A DNA stretch of 64,000 nucleotides, from the NCBI GenBank assembly GCA_024233115.1, contig JACKQB010000005.1, positions 310,001 through 374,000 on the forward strand, read 5' to 3'. Below the pieces are notes generated by a model. That model ran no database searches and was not told where the DNA came from. It was given only the letters and a program-made list of their open reading frames with translations. Positions 1 to 8,531 of this stretch are shown here, one piece after another. Numbering within the stretch: position 1 is the first letter of the stretch; each line of letters opens with the position of its first letter. This DNA comes from Akkermansiaceae bacterium (GTDB taxonomy: Bacteria; Verrucomicrobiota; Verrucomicrobiia; Verrucomicrobiales; Akkermansiaceae). Made by a program: the position numbers and the translations under genes.

Positions 1-1611
1 GAGGGCAAACACCCCCCCCCAGAGATACCAACCTGGTTTTCCAAGCGGATGGTTACTTTGGTAGGCTTCCCGGAGACTGGGGAAGTTGGCTTCCTCCTTG
101 CTGTGGCGGGTGAGTAGTGAGGAGATCACCATGAGCAGAAGGTTGAAAACGAACAAGTAGAACGAGATCATCAGGAAGTGCGGCCACGGCGTGATCGTGA
201 CGAGTGTTTTTCCACCGATAGTGAGCTGGTCGACCTCGAGCAGGTTCAGCATGCCCACGGAGATGCAGCACAGTGTTCCCAGGACAAGTGTGAGGAAGGC
301 AGCCTTCGACGTGGCCCGGTGCCAGAAAACACCTAACAGGAATACCGCTGCAATGGGCGGAGCCAGGAACCCGATCAGACTTTGGAAGAGGTCAAAGAGG
401 TTTCTCTCGCCTTTGTTGTTAGCGAGGAAGATAGCAATTCCCACGGCAAGAACGGCGGCTGACACAGTGATGATCCGACCGGTTTTCTTCAGCAGATGAT
501 CACTTGCTCCCGGGTTGATATGACGTTTGTAGATATCGAGTGTGAAAATGGTGCTGAAGGAGTTCAGTCCCGAGTCGAGGGTGCTGATCACTGCGGCCAC
601 CAGCACGGCCATGATCAAACCGATCATCCCGTGGGGGAGGTAGGTGGCGACCATTGTGGTGAAGACTGCTTTGTCGTCATCAATCCCCGGCAGCAGTCTG
701 GCGGCAAAAATCCCCGGTATCAGGAAGATGAACGGTGGAAGTATTTTCAGGAAAGCGGCAAACAGGGTGCCTGCCTGCCCCTGTTTCAAATCCCTGGCTC
801 CCAACACGCGCTGGACGATGGTTTGGTCGGTACACCAAAACCAGAATCCAAGCACGGGATAACCCAGGAAATAGACATACCATGGGGTCTCCGCGCCATT
901 GCCATGGAAGAGCTTCCATGTCATCTCAGGGTTACTACCCACCTCGATGGTCGCCGCCTCCCCGAACCCACCCACCTGGACGAGGCCGATGACGGCGAGT
1001 GCGGATGCGCCGCCGATCATTAACAGCGATTGAAAAGAGTCCGTCCATACCACGGCGGCGAGGCCGCCTGCCACCGTGAAGCTGGCGGCAATCAATGCCA
1101 GTAATGCAATACTCGTGTATAGTTCCAACCCGGTGAGCTGGCTAAACAGGGCTCCTCCCGCAAAAAGCGTGCCACCTAACCACATGACAACGGTGCTAAA
1201 CAACGCATACCAACTCATAAAGCTGTAACATCGATTGCCAAAGCGCTTGCGCATGAATTCGGGCATGGTCGATACCTTGGTGTGCAGGTAGTAGGGCACA
1301 AAAAACATCCCTAGAAAGAAGAGGAAAACAAACGCCATCCACTCATAGTTAGCCGTTGCCATCCCGGTTGTGTAGCCCGCGCCACAGCTCGCTATTAAAA
1401 ATGCCGGGCCAACGTTGGTGCCAAAAATACTGAGTCCCACATTACCCCAGCCCAGGGAGCGGGACGCAAGGAACAAGTCATCTGAATGCCGCTGCCGCCA
1501 GCTGACAAAAAATCCAACACCTAACAATACTAACACATATACGACAATCACCCCGTAATCCGTTCCGTTCAGATGGATACCGGTATTGGCAACGAGTGGT
1601 TGTATGGACAT
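1..1611 (-). CDS. Sodium:solute symporter (SSS family), 3' end outside window
   Basis: I translated the minus strand from an ATG at 1611; the frame stays open for 537 codons to the window edge, so the C-terminus is missing. It is a polytopic inner-membrane protein with about a dozen hydrophobic segments. SSS family signs are the N-terminal DDLFLASRSLGWGNVGLS stretch (residues about 44-61), TVAGGLAAVVWTDSFQ and GFWFWCTDQTIVQRVLGARD, typical of SGLT-like sodium/sugar cotransporters. The start lies only 30 bp after the GH38-like mannosidase gene, so the two are probably co-transcribed and the transported solute is likely a sugar released by that enzyme; the substrate is inferred from the neighbour only. 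Confidence 0.9.
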   Translation of the reverse strand, partial: MSIQPLVANTGIHLNGTDYGVIVVYVLVLLGVGFFVSWRQRHSDDLFLASRSLGWGNVGLSIFGTNVGPAFLIASCGAGYTTGMATANYEWMAFVFLFFLGMFFVPYYLHTKVSTMPEFMRKRFGNRCYSFMSWYALFSTVVMWLGGTLFAGGALFSQLTGLELYTSIALLALIAASFTVAGGLAAVVWTDSFQSLLMIGGASALAVIGLVQVGGFGEAATIEVGSNPEMTWKLFHGNGAETPWYVYFLGYPVLGFWFWCTDQTIVQRVLGARDLKQGQAGTLFAAFLKILPPFIFLIPGIFAARLLPGIDDDKAVFTTMVATYLPHGMIGLIMAVLVAAVISTLDSGLNSFSTIFTLDIYKRHINPGASDHLLKKTGRIITVSAAVLAVGIAIFLANNKGERNLFDLFQSLIGFLAPPIAAVFLLGVFWHRATSKAAFLTLVLGTLCCISVGMLNLLEVDQLTIGGKTLVTITPWPHFLMISFYLFVFNLLLMVISSLLTRHSKEEANFPSLREAYQSNHPLGKPGWYLWGGVFAL

Positions 1612-1641
1612 GTGTAGATGAAATGATGAGGAAGCGATGAC

Positions 1642-4263
1642 CTACGGCTGGGTATGGATGATGCATTGGGTTAGCCCCGCAGGCGAAGTCACGAAGGTCA
1701 GTGAGCCATCCGTTTGCACCGGTATCTCGTCGCCGGGGTCGTTAAGCGGGTTTGCGAAACAGGCGCGACGGATTGTCAGTTGCGGCACAGTCAGGATGGC
1801 TGTGCTGGCTTGCTTCCCATGGTTGATGACACGGCAAATAAACTTGCCGCCCCCCTCGGGATGTGGCCCGAGATGCAACAGGCTCAGGTTTTCGCCTTCG
1901 AGATGGACGATAGTTTCGGTCCTGGCCTGATCGATGTTAGAAACCACCGGGTGGTAGTGGATCGTCTGCTCCCTGGCCTCGCGTGTGGCTTTGGCGGGGT
2001 CGAGTTTTGGCGACGATGTCAGGGTGTAGCGGAGCCGGATGGGGCCGGGCTGGGATACCTTGAAGTTGGTGTTCCAGTAGTTGTTCATCGGCCAGCCGAG
2101 CAACAAGGCCTTTTCCTGGGGGACCGCCGATTGAAGGTGCCGCGCGAAGGTGAATCCGCCGATCTGGAACAGGGGCGCGTCAGGGCAGGACAGGACGATA
2201 CTTTGGCTGTCGTTATGGCAGGCAATCCACGAGTCCGCCACAATGTGGTCGCGACAGCTTCCAGGCAGTTGTTCCTTGTCGTAGACAACAGCTTGCCCGG
2301 CGGATTCAAAGGTGACGATGGGGTTTTCAATATCTAACGGAAACATCAGATAGATACCCTCGGGCTCGGAGTTTTCCGTTTTTACCGCGTAGAGCGAGCA
2401 CTCCACGGCGGCCTTGTCGGCAGCGAGGGTGATGGTTTGTCTGAAGGAAACAAAACCCGGCATGTCATACGCGCGTGTCAGGTGCGCCCCGGCGGGATCG
2501 GTGTGGACGCTGATGCTGAGCAGCGCCGAGGGACCACGCCGGCGGGCTTGCCAGTCGGGATTCCAACAGTCGTCGCCCGCATGCACACGGTCGAAGTGGA
2601 ACTCGGAAAATGTCTGGCGGATGTCACCCGATTCGACGGCCCATCCACTGGGTTGTGCAATTGATTCCTGGATCCCTCCGAAGAATTCATAGGACGAATC
2701 CCGGTCGATCAGTTGTTGACCCGATGCTTTGTCGGTGAGGGAGGTGACCCTGCCGCTTCTTCCATCGTATTGAAGTTGGTAATATGCCGTTTCCAGCTGT
2801 GTTTCATCCGCCGTGACATGATCCGCCGTAAGGCTTGTTTTGAGCTGGTCGATGGGGATGAATGTGATGCTGTTAGGTGGTAGCTCGCCAACGTCCATCC
2901 ATGTGGCTGTCTCATCGGTAAGAAACCACCGGGAGATGTCGAGCCGGTGTATCGTGCTGCTGAAATGGGGCCACTGCCCGCCGGTGAGTTCGTTGGGGAT
3001 GAATAGGGGTTTATGGACTGCGGTTTCCGACGGGTTGTAGAGCATCAGTCCCTGGCAACCCCGGGCGCGTTTCGGGTTGGATGCCGTGCATTCCAGGGCA
3101 TCGCGCAGATACATCGTGGCGTGGCTGTGTGCGACCCAGGCGAAGTTGCTTTTCTGGTCGGTCTGTTCGCGCACCGGTATGGGTTCGATGTCTTTGGGGG
3201 CAAAAAAGGCACCCGCCGCCGCCCATGAGCCGAAGGTGTGTTCCTGATAGAGGTGCTGATGGTGGACGGCTTCCCGTCGGGTGCCCGGGGCATGGTTGTT
3301 GGCAAGCACTTGCAGGCGGTCCGCCGCTTCGGTTTTGGCCCGGGCCATGCGCGCCACGGAAGTCTCCACCGCGCTGCACCCCACGCCGAATGTCCAGTAG
3401 TCGCTCCAATCACCCTGGTGGACAGGGCGGGTATCGAGCGCCGCCAGTTTTTCCGCAACCATCTGCGGACTGCTAAAGCGGAGCCTGGGGCGGTGACCGG
3501 CGTCATTCCACGCGCGGATGATCTCCGGCAGCTCGAAGTCGGGCGCATTGTTGTCATCAAAGTCCGGGTGGGTGGCGGTCAGCATGATAAAGTCATGCGG
3601 ATACCCCTGGCTCTCCAGGGTGTTCAGGAAACAGGCGAATTTTTCCACCATGGCATCGAGTCGGGTTTCGCCGTGCACCCGACCTGTTTCCCGGTTGAAG
3701 GTGTTGTAATGGAGTCCATTCCAGGTGGTCAGGGTTTTGCCGCAGGGACCCTGCCAATCAAAGCAACCGGGGCGGGCGAAGGGCGCGCCGCCGAAGTGGA
3801 CGTTGATGCCCATGAACAGGTGGTCGATGCCCATGTCCTTGAGCACACCGACAATCGGCCAGGGCAGGCCGTTGACATCGTGCTGCACCGCGAAGTCCAT
3901 GGTGGCACCGAGTGTTTCACGCAGGTATTTCACCGCCTGCAAACCCTCGGTGAGGTCGTTGAGGTTGTGCAGTGCCGTCACATGATAAGGCATGGCACCA
4001 ATGCTGATCCGCCCTTGCTGCACCAGTTTTCGAAAACGTCCGGTCTGCCCGGGCGCGGCGGTTTTCAACCAGTTCATTACTGGCATGGTCACTTCACAGA
4101 GCCAACGCGCCTGCGCCTCCACAGGGTAGTCAGCCGTCATTTCACAAAGCTCGATGGCATCGTCAATAAAGCGCGACGTCAGGTTTTGTAAAATCGGCTG
4201 GGGGTGGGTGTAGCCGATGTCGTAGTGACTGTGGTGGATAAGATGGACTTCTTGGATACTCAT
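1642..4263 (-). CDS. GH38-like alpha-mannosidase family protein
   Basis: An 873-residue protein without an obvious signal peptide, so probably cytoplasmic. The N-terminus carries the GH38-type metal-binding segment HHSHYDIGYTH (residues 10-20, His13 and Asp15 matching the HxDxG pattern). A second conserved region, FAVQHDVNGLPW, is a candidate for the segment holding the catalytic nucleophile. GH38 enzymes hydrolyse alpha-mannosides using a zinc or similar metal. The C-terminal half is rich in beta-strand-like sequence, as in this family. It is the first gene of a minus-strand unit with the symporter 30 bp downstream. The exact substrate cannot be read from the sequence. Confidence 0.82.
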   Translation of the reverse strand: MSIQEVHLIHHSHYDIGYTHPQPILQNLTSRFIDDAIELCEMTADYPVEAQARWLCEVTMPVMNWLKTAAPGQTGRFRKLVQQGRISIGAMPYHVTALHNLNDLTEGLQAVKYLRETLGATMDFAVQHDVNGLPWPIVGVLKDMGIDHLFMGINVHFGGAPFARPGCFDWQGPCGKTLTTWNGLHYNTFNRETGRVHGETRLDAMVEKFACFLNTLESQGYPHDFIMLTATHPDFDDNNAPDFELPEIIRAWNDAGHRPRLRFSSPQMVAEKLAALDTRPVHQGDWSDYWTFGVGCSAVETSVARMARAKTEAADRLQVLANNHAPGTRREAVHHQHLYQEHTFGSWAAAGAFFAPKDIEPIPVREQTDQKSNFAWVAHSHATMYLRDALECTASNPKRARGCQGLMLYNPSETAVHKPLFIPNELTGGQWPHFSSTIHRLDISRWFLTDETATWMDVGELPPNSITFIPIDQLKTSLTADHVTADETQLETAYYQLQYDGRSGRVTSLTDKASGQQLIDRDSSYEFFGGIQESIAQPSGWAVESGDIRQTFSEFHFDRVHAGDDCWNPDWQARRRGPSALLSISVHTDPAGAHLTRAYDMPGFVSFRQTITLAADKAAVECSLYAVKTENSEPEGIYLMFPLDIENPIVTFESAGQAVVYDKEQLPGSCRDHIVADSWIACHNDSQSIVLSCPDAPLFQIGGFTFARHLQSAVPQEKALLLGWPMNNYWNTNFKVSQPGPIRLRYTLTSSPKLDPAKATREAREQTIHYHPVVSNIDQARTETIVHLEGENLSLLHLGPHPEGGGKFICRVINHGKQASTAILTVPQLTIRRACFANPLNDPGDEIPVQTDGSLTFVTSPAGLTQCIIHTQP

Positions 4264-4484
4264 GGTACTAGGGAGGGTAGGGTGAGGGCAGCTCGCCCAG
4301 GGTGTGAACCCATGTAGCTACGAAACTAGGCGGTGTAATACACAAGCATGGGTGATCTAGCTAGAAAATTATCCGCAGGAAACGCTTGGCAAGAGGATCG
4401 ACCGCGCTGGTTGGGTCAATCAGAAATGTTAAGTTTGTTCTTGTTGTTGGGAGATACAACAATCAGAGTAGTCACGTAACCATA
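4264..4484. promoter_or_regulatory. Divergent intergenic region, mannosidase / oxidoreductase
   Basis: About 220 bp between two divergently transcribed genes, so it must hold both promoters. I cannot place -35/-10 boxes with confidence. It contains AAACGCTT near 4380, a sequence like the core of LacI-family operators, but symmetry is not extended beyond that core. Confidence 0.4.
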
Positions 4485-5786
4485 ATGTCAGGAATGCAGT
4501 CACCGGCTACTACGACACCACTCACATTTGCGGTCATCGGATGCGGCGCGCGGGCGCGTGCTTATATGGAACTCGCGATGCAGCAACCGGAGCTTCATCG
4601 GATTACCGCCGTAGCGGATCCGGTGGCGGCGAGGAGTGGGTTCATCGCGAGCCTGGAGCAGCGCGGCGGGGTGAAATCCTTCGAGTATGGCGAGGAATTA
4701 TTAGCGGGTCCCAAGCTGGCGGACGTGGCTCTGATCTCGACCCAGGACAGGGATCACTTCGGGCAAGCCCGCATGGCTTTGGAAAGTGGTTATGATGTTC
4801 TTTTGGAAAAACCTGCGGCCGGCAGTATCGAAGAGGTGGCGGAATTAAGCCGCCTCGCCTCGGCATTGAACCGAAAGGTGATCCTTTGTTTTGTCCTTCG
4901 GTACACGCCCTTTTACAAAAAGGTCAAGGAGGTCGTCGATTCGGGCAGGCTGGGTGAGATTCTCGACATCCAGATGGTCGAGGGGGTGGAGCCATGGCAT
5001 TTTGCGCATTCCTTTGTCCGTGGTCACTGGGCGAAATCCGCGGATTCAACCCCCTTGATGGTGGCCAAGTGTTGTCACGACACGGATATTATGAGCTGGT
5101 TGGTTGGAAGTCGCTGCACGAGTCTCTCAAGCAGCGGGGAGACGGGCTATTTTAATCTTGCCCACGCCCCCGCCAATGCGCCGCAGCGTTGTACGGACGG
5201 CTGCGAGCACAGTCAACAATGCCCTTACGATGCCCGCCGCTATGCCTCGGATAAACGCGAGCCATGGCTCCCACAAATCATGCCGGCCCCTCAGGAAGCA
5301 ACGGCCGAGGAAGTGCTGGACTGGGTGGCAGGCCATCAATGGGGTCGCTGTGTCTTCCGGTGTGATAACGATGCGCCCGATCACCAGAATACCAGTATGA
5401 CCTTTGAATCCGGTGTGACCGCATCCCTGCTGTTGACCGCCTTTGATGCAGGTCGACGGATCAACATCCGGGGAACCAAGGCCCATCTGCAAGGCGGTTT
5501 ACACATCGACGGAGTGCCCTACAAACTCTGTATCCGCGATCATTTCACCGGTGATACGGACATCCTCAGCATCGATGATGGATCCGGGCAATCGGGATAT
5601 GAAAGCCACGGCGGCGGGGACCAAGGTTTGGTACAGACGCTCTACCCGACCTTCAAGGAAACCGGGGCCATCGAATGCCGGGCATCCCTGCTCAAGGATT
5701 CGATCGAAGGGCACCGGATTGCCTTTGCTTCGGAAGTGGCGCGCCTGACTGGCCAGACTGTCCACCTGACCCAGACATCTAAATAG
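4485..5786 (+). CDS. Gfo/Idh/MocA family oxidoreductase
   Basis: A 433-residue NAD(P)-dependent oxidoreductase. The Rossmann motif is FAVIGCGARARAYMEL near the N-terminus and the EKPAAGS segment of the family follows at about residue 105. Like many PVC-bacterial members it has a cysteine cluster (CTDGCEHSQQCPYDA) in the middle. An upstream in-frame TTG would add 33 residues before the Rossmann fold; the ATG at 4485 (or the next one at 4494) fits better. It may act on a sugar or inositol derivative, consistent with the divergent mannosidase gene, but the substrate is unknown. The stop codon abuts a hairpin terminator. Confidence 0.85.
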   Translation: MSGMQSPATTTPLTFAVIGCGARARAYMELAMQQPELHRITAVADPVAARSGFIASLEQRGGVKSFEYGEELLAGPKLADVALISTQDRDHFGQARMALESGYDVLLEKPAAGSIEEVAELSRLASALNRKVILCFVLRYTPFYKKVKEVVDSGRLGEILDIQMVEGVEPWHFAHSFVRGHWAKSADSTPLMVAKCCHDTDIMSWLVGSRCTSLSSSGETGYFNLAHAPANAPQRCTDGCEHSQQCPYDARRYASDKREPWLPQIMPAPQEATAEEVLDWVAGHQWGRCVFRCDNDAPDHQNTSMTFESGVTASLLLTAFDAGRRINIRGTKAHLQGGLHIDGVPYKLCIRDHFTGDTDILSIDDGSGQSGYESHGGGDQGLVQTLYPTFKETGAIECRASLLKDSIEGHRIAFASEVARLTGQTVHLTQTSK

Positions 5787-5812
5787 GCCCGGATGTGAAT
5801 CCGAGCCTTTTT
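5786..5812. terminator. Hairpin terminator, probably the displaced original tmRNA terminator
   Basis: Stem 5786-5794 with 5799-5807, loop GTGA, then five T on the plus strand. On the minus strand the single C-A mismatch becomes a U-G wobble and A-rich sequence gives a U-run, so it pairs better in that direction. The hairpin has the same loop and position relative to the tmRNA 3' sequence as the one at 13381-13404, suggesting it is the tmRNA terminator left behind when the island integrated. It can also end the oxidoreductase transcript. Confidence 0.7.
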
Positions 5813-5816
5813 AAAG

Positions 5817-5841
5817 TGGTGGAGGCGAGGGGAGTCGAACC
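5817..5841. repeat. Distal attachment site: displaced copy of the tmRNA 3' end
   Basis: These 25 bases are identical to 13413-13437, the last 25 bases of ssrA including the CCA end (both read as TGGTGGAGGCG... on the plus strand and end GTCGAACC). Just beyond, the left copy reads TCT where ssrA has CCT, so the T-stem no longer pairs perfectly and no tmRNA body follows; it is a remnant, not a tRNA or tmRNA gene. Homology extends outward through the Ttttaa tract and terminator. This is the usual footprint of tyrosine-integrase insertion into the 3' end of ssrA. Confidence 0.92.
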
Positions 5842-5887
5842 TCTAGAAGTCTATTGAAATTAAAGGGGTTAAACATTTTCCTGTCTC

Positions 5888-5928
5888 TTGTCCCGTTTTA
5901 AAAGCTTGTTTTATGCATGTAAATGCAC
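5888..5928. promoter_or_regulatory. Candidate integrase/excisionase arm-type binding sites, left end
   Basis: CTTGTCCCGTTTT (ending 5899) and TGCATGTAAATGCAC (5914-5928, an imperfect palindrome) lie between the attachment core and the integrase start. Matching words recur near the right end at 13264-13274 (TTGTCCCGTTT), 13324-13335 (inverted) and 13303-13319 (GTGCATTTTTGTGCATT). Shared short repeats at both ends of an integrated element are what arm sites look like; binding is not shown. Confidence 0.4.
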
Positions 5929-5941
5929 TTATATTGCACCC

Positions 5942-7258
5942 ATGAGCAAGAAGCGTGTTACTCTGAAAAAGAAGCCAGATGCCAGGGGGGAGGATGAGGA
6001 AGCCAAGGTCTATCCCTTCACCTACAAAAAGCGGGGCAAGGAGTATCACGGTTGGATTGTTAGGGGTTGGAAGGAAAACGGCAAGTGGCAGAGAAAGCAA
6101 TATAAGCTCAAGGACAAAGCTCTAGCCGATGCCTACGCGAACTCCATCAATGTGAATCTCAAGAACGCAGGAAGACGGCAAGCCCTCGTATTGACCTCAC
6201 TCAAGGAAGAACAGATCAAACAGGCTGAGAATGCATTCAATGCCCTTGGTGACGCGTACACGATGGATGAAGCCGTTGAGTTCTTTCTCAAGCACAACCG
6301 CCCGCCTGAGTTCACTATTTCCATTACCGATGGTCTAAAGCACTATCTCGATGAAAAGGAGAGGGAAGGAGTGAGGGAGCCGACACGCAAGAAGACGCGA
6401 ACTATCATCGAGCGGTTTGCGGATTATGCGGAGAATCCTCTTGTGCATACCGTGGCAGAAAGCCGGGTCATCGCCTATCTGAAATCACTCAGGGGGCAAG
6501 ATGGAGTGAGCATGGCCAAGAAGAAGACTTGGAATAATCACCGCAACGAGTTGGCCTCTTTTTTCAAGTGGGCAGGAAAGAAAGACCTCGCCACCAATCG
6601 CCCTTGGACTTTCCAGAATCCCTTGGAGAACGTTCCAGCGCATTCCAACAAGAGAGTTGCAGAGGAACGACCTGACATCGCCACAACGTCACCAGAGACT
6701 CTTAAGGAGCTTTTTACCTACGTGATGAACTACAAGGAAGGCTGCTTGGTGAAGTGGTTTGCTTTGGCTTATTTCGCTGGCATTCGCCCTTCGACTGATC
6801 AGGGGGAGCTGGCTAAACTGGCAGAGCGTGAGGACGATCTAATCAACCTGACTACGGGTAGAATATTGCTTCCGGCTGACATGACCAAGACCAAGGACAG
6901 CCGCCCGATAATGATTAGTGACAATCTTAAGCTATGGCTGGAAGCATATGCTGATAAGCCTATCATGCCAGCGAATCTCAAGAATCATTACAGGCATGTA
7001 AGGCAGAAATTTGACCTTCAACCCGATGAAACACGGCACAGCTTCATTTCCTATCACATCGCCTTGCACCGTTCTATTGGGGGCACCGCACAGGAAGCGG
7101 GTAACAGCGAGCGCATGATCAAAAAGCACTACCTCGACCACCGACCCAAGGGCGAAGGCGAAGCCTTCTTTTCCATCGTGCCAGACATGGACAAAGGGCA
7201 AGCTGTGTTCTTAGAAATCGAAGAGGAAGAGCAGGAGGAAAAATTTAAAGTCGTTTAG
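5942..7258 (+). CDS. Tyrosine recombinase / integrase of the island
   Basis: A 438-residue site-specific recombinase. The N-terminal basic region and the SAM-like core-binding domain (about residues 100-220) precede the catalytic domain. Visible catalytic elements are Arg in YFAGIRPS, the RHSFISYH box (Arg and His), and the putative nucleophile Tyr in MIKKHYLDH preceded by AGNS, the variant seen in many PVC-group integrases where a second His/Trp is replaced. I chose ATG at 5942 over an in-frame TTG at 5888 because the latter would run through the candidate arm sites. It sits about 100 bp from the distal att copy and should catalyse integration into ssrA. The next gene starts two bases after its stop. 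Confidence 0.92.
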   Translation: MSKKRVTLKKKPDARGEDEEAKVYPFTYKKRGKEYHGWIVRGWKENGKWQRKQYKLKDKALADAYANSINVNLKNAGRRQALVLTSLKEEQIKQAENAFNALGDAYTMDEAVEFFLKHNRPPEFTISITDGLKHYLDEKEREGVREPTRKKTRTIIERFADYAENPLVHTVAESRVIAYLKSLRGQDGVSMAKKKTWNNHRNELASFFKWAGKKDLATNRPWTFQNPLENVPAHSNKRVAEERPDIATTSPETLKELFTYVMNYKEGCLVKWFALAYFAGIRPSTDQGELAKLAEREDDLINLTTGRILLPADMTKTKDSRPIMISDNLKLWLEAYADKPIMPANLKNHYRHVRQKFDLQPDETRHSFISYHIALHRSIGGTAQEAGNSERMIKKHYLDHRPKGEGEAFFSIVPDMDKGQAVFLEIEEEEQEEKFKVV

Positions 7259-7260
7259 TC

Positions 7261-7920
7261 ATGAGTTACACCAAAGAGGAGGCGGATATTTGCACAATTT
7301 ATAGTAGTGGCAGAGTTGGCTCTGGCGTGATCATCCTAGGGCATGATGGAGGTGCTGTAGTGATTGAATCGGCTTACAGCGCATTGTCAAAGATAACACA
7401 GGGACTAAGAGACAAGGAGCTTGTAGCTAGGTGTAAAGGAGACCTAGAGCCATTAGTGAAAGCAGCATTCATATGCCACCTCAAGGACACTGACAAGCTG
7501 TGCCAAGATTGCGAAGGTTTAAGGACTATTTCTAATTATGTGATTGATTCAGCCTGTTTAAGTTTTGGTTTGGACAGAAGTCTCGTCTCAACTCATTTTT
7601 TCGAGAATATTGTTGGGGAAGCACTATCCAAAGCCTTCAGAGAAGGTGGTTTGCCTGAGTTGGAAACGGTCACCAAGGTAATCAAAATCGCTCAAAAGAA
7701 AAACAAGTCAGAACTGACTGATAACGAGAAGCATTTCATAGATTCTGTGAAATTGGCAACTGAAGCGTTTCGTGGTGTGCCAACACAGAAAACGGTTTTT
7801 GATCTATGGGAGGACGGTGAGGATTACAACGATTACGATGTCTTCAGAGATGTCCGTAATAGGCTAGGATTTTCGTGGTTGCCTCAAGGTAAACGAGGCA
7901 AGGAAAAGGCTTGGAATTAG
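7261..7920 (+). CDS. Unknown island protein coupled to the integrase
   Basis: A 219-residue protein I do not recognise. It is predicted soluble and acidic, with no signal peptide or membrane segment. There is a cysteine pair CQDC at about residue 81 and an acidic stretch WEDGEDYNDYD near residue 180. The start is two bases after the integrase stop, so translation is probably coupled. Low GC and its place inside the island show it is accessory. Roles as recombination directionality factor, regulator or defence protein are all open. Confidence 0.7.
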   Translation: MSYTKEEADICTIYSSGRVGSGVIILGHDGGAVVIESAYSALSKITQGLRDKELVARCKGDLEPLVKAAFICHLKDTDKLCQDCEGLRTISNYVIDSACLSFGLDRSLVSTHFFENIVGEALSKAFREGGLPELETVTKVIKIAQKKNKSELTDNEKHFIDSVKLATEAFRGVPTQKTVFDLWEDGEDYNDYDVFRDVRNRLGFSWLPQGKRGKEKAWN

Positions 7921-8000
7921 ATTTTGAAAAAGGTGGTATGGAAGTGAACTAACCTTCGACCCATCCGCGCTTTTGTACTTTCTGGCATGTATTTGCTGCC

Positions 8001-8243
8001 ATGAGCAACAAATACTCAGCGACTGCATTTGCAGAGCAGCATAACGAGCCGACATTGTTAGGCATTGAACCAGCACGCAACGCCGTGTTTCCCGATCCCG
8101 CCACCCGTCCAAGCATTAGAGCCTGGAATAGTTGGAGATCGAAGAATTTTTACCCCTATGTCAAAATTGGCAAAAGGGTATGGATAGACCCCGTGCAAGC
8201 CCGCAAGGCACTAGAAGCCCGCTTCACCATCGAAGCCATTTAA
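8001..8243 (+). CDS. Excisionase / AlpA-like helix-turn-helix protein
   Basis: An 80-residue protein whose second half (SIRAWNSWRSKNFYPYVKIG followed by KRVWIDPVQARKAL) has the layout of MerR-like winged-helix excisionase and AlpA proteins: a recognition helix, then a short wing KIGKRVWID. Such proteins bind att arms to direct excision or activate integrase and replication genes of prophages and satellites. No other DNA-binding regulator is visible in the island, so this is its best candidate for a control protein. Confidence 0.65.
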   Translation: MSNKYSATAFAEQHNEPTLLGIEPARNAVFPDPATRPSIRAWNSWRSKNFYPYVKIGKRVWIDPVQARKALEARFTIEAI

Positions 8244-8261
8244 CAAAAGAACCGCCCGCGT

Positions 8262-8531
8262 ATGGAAACACGGAACGGCTCAAAAATTGTCTTAGCTGGA
8301 CAACACAAGACTACTCCAATCACTGTTTTCATCAAGGGCATAATCCAACAAACGATTATGCATCACCACATCGAAGACCGACCGGAACGCATCGACGTTC
8401 CAAGCATCTACCAAAACCCATCAGCACCCCTCACGGATGAAATGATGGAAGGCTTCATCAGGGAAGCCATGCAAATACTTGCCGACTCTCTCAGCGAGCT
8501 TGAACACGGAAAGGAGGCGCAGCCATGCTAG
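8262..8531 (+). CDS. Small unknown island protein
   Basis: An 89-residue product if translated from 8262; an internal ATG at 8358 would give a 57-residue acidic, helical protein (IDVPSIYQNP, then DEMMEGFIREAMQILADS). The last seven bases overlap the primase-like start, and its 3' end contains that gene's ribosome binding site, so it is part of the same operon. No family recognised. Confidence 0.5.
   Translation: METRNGSKIVLAGQHKTTPITVFIKGIIQQTIMHHHIEDRPERIDVPSIYQNPSAPLTDEMMEGFIREAMQILADSLSELEHGKEAQPC
8511..8517 (+). promoter_or_regulatory. Ribosome binding site of the primase-like gene
   Basis: AAGGAGG, seven bases before the ATG at 8525. It is an unusually complete Shine-Dalgarno sequence for this window, where most genes show none, and it fixes the start. 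Confidence 0.75.

Noticed and set aside
496..1023. Plus-strand open frames in the first 1 kb
   Set aside because: The minus strand carries a continuous sodium:solute symporter frame over the whole region.
3238..4191. Long open frame of 317 codons on the plus strand
   Set aside because: It lies entirely antisense to the GH38-like gene, which has clear family motifs; a high-GC shadow frame.
4377..4390. LacI-type operator around AAACGCTT
   Set aside because: Only the 8-base core fits; the outer positions are not symmetric and no LacI-family gene is nearby.
5817..5841. A second tmRNA or a tRNA gene at the left attachment site
   Set aside because: Only the 3' end is present; the T-stem is mismatched and no 5' acceptor strand or anticodon arm follows.
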